This document shows, one piece after another, positions 11,992 to 22,697 of a stretch of 64,000 bases of DNA. Source of the stretch: Phycomyces nitens (Eukaryota; Mucoromycota; Mucoromycetes; Mucorales; Phycomycetaceae); NCBI GenBank assembly GCA_022702545.1, contig JAHRBC010000006.1:1116001-1180000 (forward strand), written 5' to 3'. The position numbers and the translations under genes are program-made. The notes beneath the pieces were generated by a model. The model did no database searches. It was not told the DNA's origin and saw nothing but the letters and a program-made list of their open reading frames with translations. Position 1 is the first letter of the stretch. Each line of letters starts with the position of its first letter.

Positions 11992-12313
11992 ATAAGCTGT
12001 GATTTTATATCGTTAAATGACCATTTCAATTTTGTGGGCTTTTTTTCGCCCGCTCTCTCTCTCTATCTAGACACAATATATACAATCCAACATTATCATG
12101 AATTAAGCACTGATTCTTTATGAAACAATATCCAAAGAAAAAAATGATAATAGGATCCATAGAGTGCTTCAGAGAGATTTATGTGATATTATTATTATTT
12201 TTGGAGGGAATTTATAAAGTATGGCATATTTTAGTATATATATATATATGCAAGGAATGTTGAAAGTATTAAAGGGAATTATGGTTCACGACTCCTTGTT
12301 ATTCTTCTCCAAC
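11992..12313. other. Spacer, nothing recognised
   Basis: AT-rich DNA between MHR1/mL67 and the HTH gene. It has a TC-rich run at 12050-12065 and an ATATAT run at 12236-12249. No coding or repeat family is seen. Confidence 0.4.
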
Positions 12314-12852
12314 ATGCCACCCACAAACAATATTAAAGGAAAAAGAAAGGCAGAGCCAGTGCCTGTCAAGATGCGCAAGAGAATCATTGACTTGACGCTT
12401 ACAAAGGATACCATGAGCGTGTCTACTGTCGCGAGGCTGTTTGATTTGCCCAGGTCAACTGTAGATAGTATCAGGGACAGGTTTGTCGAGACGGGCGAAA
12501 TTGAGCCCAGGCCAAGAGGCGGAAGAAAACCAAGATGTGTAAAGATCACTGACGAGCACTCAAAGTTCCTTTGCGATATCCTCAAACAGGATCCAAATCT
12601 TACTCTTGAGTCCGTGAGAGAAAAGCTGTACGAACAGTTTCCTGATCTAAGAGAAAAAGGCATCTCGTGTAGTGGGATCCATCGTCACATCACCAACAAG
12701 ATTGGACTTTCATTAAAGAGAAAGAAGCCCAGACACCAAGGTAATATAATAAATAAGAGTTTGTCGGTGGTTGTCTTTGTAAATATAATATAGTAATATA
12801 AACTGGTAAATTGGCAAAATTAGACTTGAAATCCCATAAAGTCACAGCTTAA
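12314..12852 (+). CDS. HTH-only protein related to Tc1/IS630 transposase DNA-binding domain
   Basis: Exons 12314-12740 and 12824-12852 encode 151 residues, with GT..AG intron and no internal stop. A bipartite helix-turn-helix is visible: SVSTVARLFDLPRSTVDSI is the first HTH, followed by a GRKPR hook motif and a second helical domain with LESVREKLYEQF and GIHRHI. This order (paired-like HTH, GRPR-type hook, second HTH) is the DNA-binding half of Tc1/mariner transposases. No DDE catalytic domain follows; the ORF ends just before a 170-bp inverted repeat. It may be a domesticated DNA-binding protein or an element cut off by a later insertion. Basic residues (GKRKAEP; KRKKPRHQ) could serve as nuclear signals. 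Second exon is short and inferred only from splice sites. Confidence 0.6.
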
Positions 12853-12868
12853 TCATCAAGGGCAAAAG

Positions 12869-13045
12869 TAACTTGTTGTACTAGCCTCGAGTATACAAAA
12901 TTTGATGGAATAATAATAATAATAATAAAAGGAACGAGAAAATTGAATACTTGTTTTTTGTTTCTGCTGCACAACCTGTTGACCAAATGCTGAGCAAAAT
13001 GTGTAGCGTAGTGGTGGCTAAATAGAGTCATTCAGGTTCTCTTTT
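12869..13045. repeat. Left arm of a ~170-bp long inverted repeat
   Basis: This stretch is repeated in inverted orientation at 17748-17916, about 80-85% identical by eye. Shared blocks include GAGTATACA, TTTGATGGAATAATA, AACGAGAAAATTGA, AAATGCTGAGCAAAATGTGT and CTAAATAGAGTCATTC. The two arms flank about 4.7 kb of transposon debris. They may be terminal inverted repeats of one large element or two copies of the same short element in opposite orientation. Confidence 0.8.
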
Positions 13046-13057
13046 CGCTAAACTTGG

Positions 13058-13373
13058 GGGTACGACGTTTTTGAGCGGGCACGACGTTTTTGATTCTACC
13101 GGACATTTTAATTGTGACGTACTGTCCGGTGTCTAATAAATATATCTGGTCCCTAATACTTTAACATTTCTTCTTTAAATGACATACTTTAAAAACGATT
13201 TTAACTTGTAATGGAGGTGATATAATAAATATAGCTTATATCATCGGTGTATTTTGCTGTTAAAAAGTGTAAATTATAACATGAAACTCTACGGCAATGT
13301 CCAGACACTATAACATCTAGAAATACTAGACCCCGTCAAGAAACGTCGTGCCCGCTTAAAATGTCGTGCCCAT
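13058..13373. mobile_element. MITE-like element with ~35-bp TIRs
   Basis: About 316 bp bounded by inverted arms 13058-13093 and 13337-13373. The arms contain two copies of a GGGCACGACGTTTT-type unit (left: GTACGACGTTTTT then GCGGGCACGACG; right arm complement the same order). No coding capacity inside. Target duplication is not obvious. Non-autonomous DNA transposon by structure. Confidence 0.65.
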
Positions 13374-13452
13374 GAGATCGCTGTATTCCCAACCACTTTA
13401 CATTGTGCCCAACTCTCTCCATTTTGGGGGACCAGCAGTGTATATCACATTA

Positions 13453-13734
13453 GGCCTGGTCAACCGTAAAATACCGCGCTTTGTTCAATTTTTTTAATAA
13501 GCATCATTGGATATGTTCGTCAAAAAGTCTCAAAAAATATTTGAACAAAACGTAAAAATTTGAACATGAAAAATCCTGTTCAAATCATGCAAGAAAAAAA
13601 AATTGATAGGTTCCAATGTGCGATAGAAGGTAGTGAACTGCTGTTTTTGCGCTCACAATTGGGAATGCTATCATACTATCATTGGCTAACCAAAAAAATT
13701 GAACAAAGCGCAGTATTCTACGGTTGACCAGGCC
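13453..13734. mobile_element. MITE-like element with ~45-bp TIRs and TA target duplication
   Basis: The 282-bp element has near-perfect inverted ends starting GGCCTGGTCAACCGTA and running through GCGCTTTGTTCAATTTTTTT on the left (13453-13497), mirrored at 13690-13734. TA dinucleotides flank both ends (13451-13452 and 13735-13736), the target duplication expected of Tc1/mariner-mobilised MITEs. The interior is non-coding and AT-rich. Confidence 0.8.
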
Positions 13735-13869
13735 TATTAATGAGTATTTAATAGATTATATTTTACGGGTGCAACCTAATAGCAAGAAATACCCAAATAC
13801 GACATTAAGTATATTTTATAAATGCATTTTCGATAAGAAAGGAGATATTCCTTTTATTCATAATTGTTT

Positions 13870-15470
13870 TCAATGATTATAATGAGAAGAGATGGATTTT
13901 CTTTTGCGTGATGTTTTGAAATTAATCGCTTCCAATAACATGCGATCAGTTAGAGTTGGTGGATGATCGTCGTAATCCTGAGTACCGCAATTAAGAACAT
14001 ACTCAAAGCTTGATATAATTTTTGCAATTTTGCTCGATTGAGCAATGAATAGGGGAATATCAGCAAGCTTTAAGGCCAATTGAATATGTTCGACTTCACT
14101 CATGGTATATATATATATATATATATTAGCCTTGGCACGATGCAAAACGTAAAAAAAAGCTTGGTGATTACCTGTATTCCAAATGAAATTATTAAAAATA
14201 CAATCAACTCTTTGGACATAACAAAGACTTGCCAACAACAATAAAGGCAAACGTGGCGATAGCTTTATACTTGTCCGAGGCAGTTTTCTCGCTAAACGTG
14301 CAACGCGAATGAGATCCAATCCAGTGAGCCGATGATTTAATGCATGGTACTGAGATTTGACTTCACCACAGCCTAATCTTTGATCTAGTGCGGCACCTTA
14401 CACAATATTAATCGATACACCCGGTATTAACATAATAACCTTGTCATTATCACTAATAGATGTCCTATTATGTGGAATTAAGTTAGAGATTAATAGCTGA
14501 GTCTGGTTACATTTTAACAATTTCAGGTACGCCTCATTACCATCGAAAAAGAATATGCTTATCAATGTTTTCAAACAAAGGTACAAGAGCGGCTCGAAGA
14601 TACCGGGTAATTAGCTCTGTTTCTTGTGGTCCATCTTCAATGACAAAACGTGGAAGAGCCTTTATCCTACAAAAGCGTCAGACTCATATATATTATTACT
14701 TTTTTAAAACTTACATGTTTCTTACGGCTAATAAAATTCTGTTCGTTGAATTAAATGTTGCGTCTTCTTCAATCAATGCTGCAATTTTGCATGATGCAAC
14801 GAGACGCGAGGATTGATCATAACCGTTAACAATATTCTAAAGAGGTTAAACAGTTAATTCTTACATTATCTATCTTTTTTTTAAAAAAAATATGCAAGAG
14901 CTTACGTTTGATACAGTGTCAATCAGGTTATGGACAATTCCTTCAAGCTTTTCTTTTGTTGCACTAGGAAACATCTGGCTGGTGATACCGTTGCTGTTTA
15001 GAATATGTATCAGCAAATTTTCACATTGGTTGAATGTGATGTGTTCGTGTATATCCGTATGCGTTCGACCTGGTTTCAAGAGAAGAATGGATGATAGGGC
15101 CAAAATATGTTGAACGTTTTCTTCCAACGTCAAATGCTTGTTTTCGTTGAGTCTTCTCTTGATTTCGAGTTGAAAATTATGAATGCGACCGGACACATCT
15201 ATGTTCTCGAAAATCAAACGTTCGTGTTCAATAGGCACAGCGAAATCCAATTCGAAAATGCTATTATCCATTGAGCACGCGTCTACATTGAGAGGCAAGC
15301 CATCAGCTGATGAGTTGCTTGTACTGGCCGAAAAATGATCGTCAATGGCAGCTGGCGATTTGAGTACATCTTATACAAATTGTGATTTCGTTGCAACAGA
15401 CACAGGTGTGTCATGAACAGCTAGATCTTTTGGAATATCAACTGTGGAATCGAAGATGAAATCACAAGAT
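13870..15470 (-). pseudogene. Broken gene of a repeated fungal family with GE-x-K motif
   Basis: The minus strand carries successive coding blocks of one protein, interrupted by stops and frame changes. N-terminal block 15470-14905 (PIEHERLIFENIDVSGRI, LTLEENVQHILALSSILLL, then LIDTVSNV) has an in-frame stop near 15365. Next 14830-14715 (DQSSRLVASCKIAALIEED), then 14665-14545 (IKALPRFVIEDGPQETELI...ILFRW followed by stop), then 14400-14180 (GCGEVKSQ and GLDLIRVARLARKL), and a tail to 13870. From memory of unannotated Mucoromycota proteins, this order (EDGPxETEL, GYGE-x-K, DLxRVA) recurs in many copies per genome. The GE-x-K after an acidic residue is reminiscent of PD-(D/E)xK nucleases, which is only inference. 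It is dead as read: several stops and at least one frameshift. Function unknown; surrounded by transposon remnants. Confidence 0.55.
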
Positions 15471-15479
15471 AACTGATGT

Positions 15480-16260
15480 TTTTTCAAATGAATCTTCAAC
15501 TATCCAAAAGTTGGGCAAAAGATTCTGCCCATGCTGCTCCTTCATTTCTCGTGTAAGTCTGCTTGTATGACTTCTTGCAGAACAAGTACTCTCCCACCTG
15601 ACTGAGACTCAAATTCTTTGAGCTAGGGAAGATATCCTTCTTCCAAGGTGTTGATATACTTCTTGGAGTTCATTTTGTCAGAAATAAACTTTAGCTCTTC
15701 GACACCCATGCTGCAAAAGCATCCCCAAACCATGATATAATCACATCCAAACTTCATGGTTGTGGATATCATTGTTGAGAGGAGAGCAGTTTTGGCTGTT
15801 CAAAGAACTCTTCAGCGTCCATCGTTTCTCATCAGACCAAATGATGGAGTTCCAGTCATTAGCATTCCAATCAATATGAGCTTTCACCTATATCAATCGT
15901 TTTTGTTGGTTCTTTTTGGAGATCATGGACTTTCTTTTTTTAGCATTTTACGTGAATATATGCCATGGCTGCGAAGAAATCTAAATGTGTTTGGCGATGT
16001 AGGAGTACCAGCAGTCTTTCGAATGAATGTCATGAGCTGTGTTGGATCCTTCTTGTTTTCAAACAAATTTTCCCTCGTGTCTCTTTCATCCAGCTTCTTT
16101 AGACGGCATGTAGTCGTGAGTGTCTCATATGATTCAGTCGTAGACTTCACTGACAACTGGGTTTTTTTATATATATAAAAAAAAGAATGCCTCAAAGAAT
16201 AAGACTCCGATATCAAGTCATGTGATTTAAGAACGATCGATTTTAAGGGAGGTTTCAAAG
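15480..16260 (-). pseudogene. Degenerate Tc1/mariner-like transposase (copy B)
   Basis: On the minus strand, 16258-15923 reads as the N-terminal half (a Ser/Thr/Arg-rich HTH part, then RKTAGTPTSPNTFRFLRSHG), followed near 15870-15690 by WNSIIWSDEKRWTL and a VWGCFCSMGVEELKF block, the first catalytic Asp region and the following strand of Tc1 transposases. The blocks are in different frames with intervening stops, and the second Asp (QQDN-type) and third acidic residue are not recognisable. It is a separate copy from 16284-17594, with different sequence. No clean TIRs were found for it. Confidence 0.6.
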
Positions 16261-16283
16261 GGTGGATTTTTTTGAAAAAGGTA

Positions 16284-17594
16284 CAAGGTGAAAAAAAAGT
16301 AATTCAAGTTGTTAAACTCCGACATGAACAGCTTCACGCAACTATAATAAAGCTTAGGAGTAGACCTTTAACTGATGAAAAAATGAATATTTATTTAGTA
16401 TGATACATGCCCATCTTTGTATCTTTTTAATATCCAGTAGCCTGTTATGCCTACTCGTGCAGTATTTCAAGCACATACTTTTACCAATGGTCTCCAATCT
16501 TCTTTTCAGGGCCTCCTCCAACTCTGACAGTGTTATTAACTGAGGTTCTCTTGAGCGCACAAGGCTGTCAAGATGGCTCCAGATATTCGCAATGGGGCTC
16601 AAATCTGGACTCTTTGAGGGCCACTCAAGAACATTGATCCCAAGATCTTCTTTGCATTTTTTTGACATGGCTGCCTTGTGGGGAGTAGCGTTGTCTTCTT
16701 GGAAACGGTACTCATCCTTGTCCTTACATGACAGCATGTCATAATATAGCTTGAAATGGTCTTGTAGGACCTCTGTATATACTTTTTTGCATTCATATTG
16801 CCGTCAAGTATAACAAGAGGTCCAACACCTCCAGCCCAAATACAACCCCACACCATGACCGATCATCCATCTCCTTGGATCTTTGGTTGGAGGCAGCCGG
16901 GACGATACTTTTCACCCGGTTTTCTCCACACATGCGTCTTTCCATTTCTCTTAAAGTGGGAAAACCGAGACTCAGCACTCCAAATTACGGTTTTCCATTC
17001 CTCATTCCATTCCATCCTTGCTTGAGTCAATACAAAAAAAATCCTTGCTTGAGCCCACTTTCGGCGCGCAACCATGTCTGCTTGAGTCAAGTAAGGTTTG
17101 GCCAATGCAGTGCAACAATTGTAGTCACGACTATGCAAGGTCTTGCTAATGGCAATTTTTGAGATGGGCATGTCAATAACCTCCACCTCCATCTCACGAG
17201 TGATCACTCTTCACGATCCTTTCCAAATGCCGTTTGTCTCTCACATTGAGAAGCTTGGGCCATTCTGAGCGAGACTGGTCTTCAACAGACTTTGTCTTAT
17301 AGTATTTTTTATTATTATTATTATACCATGAAGAGTAGCTTCCTTGATCTTTTTCGCGTCGAGAAATTTCAGCAATAGATATTCTTGATTTGTACATTGC
17401 ATTCACAATCAACTTTTCATCAGATGAACGGCGGGTATATTGTCTGCAAGAGTTTTTCCTCTTTATATGAATTGAATTTGAAAGTATCATGTTTATAAGA
17501 ATAAAGAGAATAAGCAAATATATATATATATTGAAGATGCATCAAGGGTAAAAATCAGACATTTCAATCTTGAATTAATTCATTTTCCACCCTG
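16284..17594 (-). mobile_element. Tc1/mariner-family transposon, inactive (copy A)
   Basis: A 1,311-bp element in the minus orientation. Ends are imperfect inverted repeats: left CAAGGTGAAAAAAAAGTAAT, right (complement) CAGGGTGGAAAATGAATTAA, continuing through AATTCAAG on both sides. Both ends are flanked by TA (16282-16283 and 17595-17596), the target duplication of this superfamily. Size is typical for Tc1 elements. The enclosed transposase is broken (separate entry). Confidence 0.8.
16354..17517 (-). pseudogene. Tc1/mariner transposase with lost catalytic residues
   Basis: Coding blocks run 17517-17194 (HTH part with SSDEKLIVNAMYKSRISIAEISR and GRPK-like SEWPKLLNV), 17207-16863 (ISKTLHSRDYN...WNEEWKTVIWSAESRF), 16856-16740 (VMVWGCIWAGGVGPLV) and 16737-16354 (YRFQEDNATPHKA, WPSKSPDLSPIANIW). 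The frame changes between blocks. Two of three catalytic positions differ from the family: the first Asp in WSDES is Ala here (WSAESRF) and the third acidic residue in PIENLW is Ala here (PIANIW); the second Asp (QEDN) is retained. It cannot be an active transposase as read. Confidence 0.8.
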
Positions 17595-17747
17595 TATTTT
17601 TATTAAGAAAGATAGAGAGAATAAAAGGACAATTAGATGCAGTCTTCTTGACAATTTTGAATTCTACAAGTTTGACTATATCATAAAGTGTTTCTATCCC
17701 TAGGGTTTGACGATGCTCTTTAGACAGGTGATTATAATACAATGAGG

Positions 17748-17916
17748 AAAAAGAGAAACCGAATGACTCTATTTAGTCACCAATATGTTACACATTTTGC
17801 TCAGCATTTGCTCAACCGGTTGCGCAGCAGGAAAAAAGAAAATGCACTCAATTTTCTCGTTCTTTTTTTATTATTCCATCAAATCTGTATACTCAAGGCT
17901 TGTACAATAAGTTTGA
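17748..17916. repeat. Right arm of the ~170-bp long inverted repeat
   Basis: Inverted partner of 12869-13045. It ends about 120 bp upstream of the flotillin ATG, so the repeat may lie in or next to that gene's promoter. Confidence 0.8.
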
Positions 17917-18039
17917 CTGTATAATAAATGAGAACAGGTACAAAGCCCAAGTGTTACACTTGCTAGGCTGGTCATTTGGTTTAGCCATAAATCTGTATAA
18001 ATACAGCCATTACTCTTGACTACTGTTCTTTATACAACA

Positions 18040-19622
18040 ATGCCATTCTACTACAAAGTCAGGTAAATAATAACGATATATTGATCCTCTCTATAAAATC
18101 TCACACCCATTGCAGTAACGCCAATCAATACATCGTCAAGACCGGTGTCGGTATCCCAGATATCGAGCTTGTCAAGAAAGGATGGGTCTTTCCCGGCCAG
18201 CATGCCACTGTATTCGATGTGACGCCTCAAAACTTTTCTCTCTCGATCCATGCCATGACCATTGAGAAACTCGAGTTCCTCTTGCCTGCAGTCTTTACAA
18301 TTGGCCCCAAGCTTGATATCCCTAGTCTCGAAAAGTATGCCCGCCTCCTGGCCGGTAACTCACTTACCTCAAATGCCATAAGCGACCTGGTCCGAGGTGT
18401 CATTGAGGGTGAGACTCGAGTGATCGCGGCCGGTATGACAATCGAGGAGATATTTCGAGAAAGACGTACATTCAAGGACATGGTCGTGAAGAACGTTCAA
18501 AGCGAGTTAGACCATTTGTAAGTAATTGATTCTGGAGGACAGGATAGGGTATTATAATTCAACGCAAATCATGAGACTCATGTTGTGTATCATAGCGGTG
18601 TGTTCATATACAATGCAAATATCAAGAGTCTCCAGGATACTCCGGGTAGCGAGTACTTTTCTTACCTACGACAAAAGACCCAAGAGGGTGCTGTTAACCA
18701 GGCCAAAGTTGGTGAGTGCGAGCGAGATTAAGACAAGGTCCTTACTGACCTTTTTTTCTTGATATCTAGATGTCGCCGAGGCTCGATTCCGTGGTGATGT
18801 TGGTGCCAAAGAAAAGGAAGGTTTGACTCGACAAAACACCCAGCGTATTGAGGCAGACACGGTTGTGTATGAGAATGAACGAAAGGCAGACATTCTCAAG
18901 GCACAGGCCATTTTGAAAGAAAAGTCTGCAGAATATGATCGTGGTGTACAGATGGCTCAGATCGAGGCCCAGCAACAGACTGCTTCTCGTGAACAGGAAC
19001 TCAAGAGGATGGTTGAAGAAAAGAGATCTTTAGCAGAGTAAGTTACACCACTTGAGATATTACCATGTCTGGTGAGTGCTTTTTTACTAATTGTTCTATC
19101 TTTAGAACCGAGCGTCTTCGTGCCACTGTTGTCGCAAAAGCCAAAGCAGAGTACGAAATCTCTGTCCAGAAAGCAAACGCAGAACAATACAACAAGGAAC
19201 GTATTGCTGAAGCCGAGCTCTTTAGACAGCAAAAGGAGGCCGAGGGTATCAAGATATCTGCCGAGGCCAAGCTGTTCAAAGCCAACCGTGAAGCAGAGGG
19301 TGTGATCAATATGTTGAATGCCCAGGCTGCAGGTCTAGCAGGAATCGTAAAGGCATTCGGTGGTGACAATGGAGCTGCCCTTCAGTACCTCATGCTGGAG
19401 AAGAACACCTTCCAGGAACTTGCAAAGACCAATGCTGATGCTATCCGAGGACTCAACCCCAAGATCAGCGTCTGGAATACGGGTGATTCTAGCAAGGGAC
19501 AACAGAACCCTTTGTCCGACATTTACAAGAACCTTGCTCCTACACTTCTTGCGGTTCAGGAGCAGACTGGAATTAGTCCCAAGTGGGGTGTCAACATGCC
19601 TCCTTCTGGCCCATCTGCTTAA
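18040..19622 (+). CDS. Flotillin-like SPFH-domain protein
   Basis: Exons 18040-18062, 18116-18517, 18596-18711, 18770-19037 and 19106-19622 give 441 residues. Flotillins form cages on membrane microdomains and act in endocytosis and signalling. The N-terminus [15 protein letters not shown] starts the SPFH (prohibitin-like) domain, which includes [16 protein letters not shown] and [20 protein letters not shown]. From about residue 195 the protein is an Ala/Glu/Lys-rich coiled coil with repeated AEA-type units, the flotillin domain, ending in a region with a Pro/Ser tail ([11 protein letters not shown]). There is no transmembrane helix, as usual for the family; the N-terminal Tyr/Phe-rich stretch may insert in the membrane. 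A TATA-like element (TATAAATA) lies about 40 bp upstream. Convergent with PRP17. Confidence 0.9.
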
Positions 19623-20190
19623 GCACTCCCAACCCATCATTCTTTTCCATAACCCCCTTCCATTTGCCAGCGGCTACTATTGTCATTATATATTTCTAGG
19701 ATGATCTTCTACCGTACCCTTCCTCTCTTTGTTTTTGTATATCTTATGTAATTCTATAAATATTCTATATGTATTTTTATCAAATCTCTATAATCCAATA
19801 TTTCCCAATAAATTTTAAATGTATAAATATATAAATATAAATATATATATAAGTTCTATTCGTGTCCAACATCCTGTACTCCAAAGTACCTCGTATATAT
19901 GCTGGCTCCTCCACGTGGATCTCTTTTCAGAACACAGTGTCTGTAATGTAACATTCTGCCTGTTTAGGCCTGCTGCTAGTCTGATCACACAATATCCATA
20001 TTCCACAAATTCTATACCACTTAAATCCTCAGCCTTGGATCTATATTTATACCAACAATTTGTTTGGCCTTTATAAAATGTCAAGATTGGTTTTGTGTAT
20101 ATATATTATCGAGTGTGAATGGCTGTGAAATAAGATGCGATACCGTTGAAGAACATTTGTTGAGATTTTTGCAAGGATAAAAAGATACAC
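19623..20190. other. Convergent 3' spacer, flotillin / PRP17
   Basis: Contains AATAAA at about 19807 and AT-rich runs; serves as 3' region for both flanking genes. No gene seen. Confidence 0.5.
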
Positions 20191-22113
20191 TTAATCCCAG
20201 TACTTGATCTTTCCGTCCCACGAACAAGTAGCCATCTTGGAACTCTCATGTGGATGCCACTCTGTGTTCATTACCACCTTGTCGTGAGCCTTGAACTTCT
20301 TCAAAATCTTGCATGACTTCCAATCCCACACCCACACATTTCCATTTGAATCGCCACTGCTCACAAAGCGACCGTCTGCCGAGAACCCAGGCTTACATGC
20401 GTAACCAGCAATCAAGTGACCTGCGAACCGCTTCTTGCGGTTGATTCTGAACCGATCGCGCGCACCATAGACCACAATCTGGTTATCAAGAGACTGGCAC
20501 GCAAGCCATTTCTCTGCAAAGAGTCAATTACCCACAAGAACCCAAAATAATAATAATACACTTACTGTTTGGCGACAGAGTAACGGCTGGCATGGAGTAC
20601 ATGTCAGGTTCAGCAATATACTTGATCACTACTGGAATATCAAACTCCCATGCACGCATTGTCTTGTCGTCAGAAGTTGTGATGAAGCGACGGTTCTCGT
20701 CAACAAACGTAATACTGTTGACGGCACCCAGATGCTGGTCGTACTCTTGGGTAATCTCACCCGTGTTGATGTCAAATTGAACAATCTTTTTGTCTGAACA
20801 ACCGGCCAAGAAGATATGCTGTTTATCCTCCTCTGGGTTGAATGTAACGCAATAGGGGACCTTTCCGGTAGAGAATGAACGAATGCACTGTCCAGTCTCA
20901 GTATCCCATAGCTTTACGTAGCGATCATAACTCGAACTCAAGAACTTTCGTCCGTCGTTGCTAAACGCAATATCACGCACTGCCTTGGTATGTCCAGACA
21001 TGGTACGCAAAAGTCTTCTATCATGATAGACATCCCAAATCTAATCGCCAGACGCATAAGCACAAATGGAATCTAAAGACCCAGACAACCCTATTCCTCC
21101 ACTTTACCTTGACTTTATTGTCCATACCTCCACTCAACAAGAGATGTGCAGACTTTGGCAAGAATCGAATGGCGGATACACCCTTGGCGTGGCCCTCCCA
21201 CGTATGAATGCAACGTTTGGGAATAAAGCAATCCTGAGTTCCCGGCTCACCCAAGAGATTGACATCTACATCCTGTGGTACGGCCATGTATGTTCTTCCA
21301 AGATAATCATGTTCTGCCTCACCGTGGAATGTGGTGGTTTCGGTACCAACTACCTGAGGTACAAGTTTGTTGGCCGCATTGGCAGCCTTTGTGGGGTTCA
21401 TGGCAATCTGGACTTCTTCCTGCAAATCAGGCTCCAGACCACTTGGCTCTCCAATACCATCGCCATCATAGCCTGCCCATGGACCCTTGTACGCATTCTC
21501 ACCCTCCAAAATACCCGCATCACCCTTTTTCTCTCTCTTTTTACGCAAGTCTTTGTTGGGTCGAAACTGCTTTGGCAGACGATCAAGGATCGTGACACCG
21601 CCTAATTCGGCAGCTGCTGCCAGATTACCGACATAGCCAGTGCCCATGATTCCCTGGCCAGTCTGGCCGGCAAGATTAGAACTGCTGATTGAAGGATCGC
21701 GTGCATAGCCATAGCTTTCAAAAGTACGATGCTGTGTGCGAAAGTCCATTTCCGAAATGGCTTCTTGTTGGACATGGCCTGTGAGGATGTTCTGGGTGGC
21801 GAGTTTGCGGTCTGAAAATGGATTTTCTGGACCGAGTGTGGGTCGGATCATGTCGCTGTACGGGACATTTACTGTAAGCTCGGTTGCAGTGGGAGCTGTG
21901 TAAAGTGCAGTGGGATCGGCATCCTTTATTTTATTTTATTTTATTTTTTTTAAATATATATAATTATAATGTCTTACGCGTATTGCAACTTACATGGAAT
22001 CCAGTGTCGGGTGCCGAGTTGATTGTCATTGTCTTGATGACGGCTGTGGACTGCGTGTGTTGATTTCCAACATCTTCTTCGTCGCTCGACCCGTAATTGT
22101 CGACCAAATCCAT
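20191..22113 (-). CDS. CDC40: Pre-mRNA splicing factor PRP17/CDC40 (WD40)
   Basis: Exons (minus) 22113-21994, 21923-21108, 21040-20566 and 20513-20191 encode 577 residues, against 579 in human CDC40. Prp17 acts in the second catalytic step of splicing. The acidic N-terminus [11 protein letters not shown] is typical; then a conserved block with [11 protein letters not shown] and [28 protein letters not shown], and a seven-blade WD40 propeller beginning [17 protein letters not shown] and ending [37 protein letters not shown] and [16 protein letters not shown] match human almost residue for residue. All introns are short GT..AG. The TTTTA run at 21930-21950 is intronic. Confidence 0.95.
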
Positions 22114-22697
22114 CGTTTGTCAGAGGTGAGTTGAGTTGTAACAGTCCACTGGGCGAATCGAGTGTGTTGATGAGGCGTCGTGACAGTCACATATATATTT
22201 CCAATAAAGGCAAGTGACAAAATAAGTTATATATATATATATATGGCCAAGTTATAATAAGCAAATAAGCAAATAAATAAATAAATAAAATAATAATAAT
22301 ACAACTAAAATATAAAGGGCTTTTGGGTTATTGTACCTGGTAAATAATAAATGTATAAATAATGTGTCCAGCCCAGATAAGCTGAATAAGAAAGATAATC
22401 GGGACTTCTTTGATCTTGACATTATACCGATCCTTCTGGTTTATCCAGTTTACACGGTGCAAAAACAGCCGCTTTCCAGTACTTACCCGTATACCAGATA
22501 AACACAACTCAGAATTACAGACTTGACAATAAGATATGTTTAGCAAAATAATGAATACAATAATATTTAAAATTGCCGTTTAGATAATTTACAAAACAGT
22601 TGATCTAGGGTGTGTGTGGGATATGAGATAATAAAACAACAAGAAATAACAAGTATAACAAAAAAAAGAAGTAGTAATAGAATATAGAGTCCAAGGA
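22114..22697. other. Spacer between PRP17 start and GUT2 stop
   Basis: Promoter of PRP17 and 3' region of the downstream-read GUT2 gene. It contains AT runs (22228-22242) and an AAAT repeat around 22270-22300. No coding signal. Confidence 0.4.

Noticed and set aside
12849..13031. ORF pair 12849-13031 (-) and 17742-17924 (+) with similar translations
   Set aside because: The likeness comes from the inverted DNA repeat; the ORFs contain A/T-run residues and no conserved domain.
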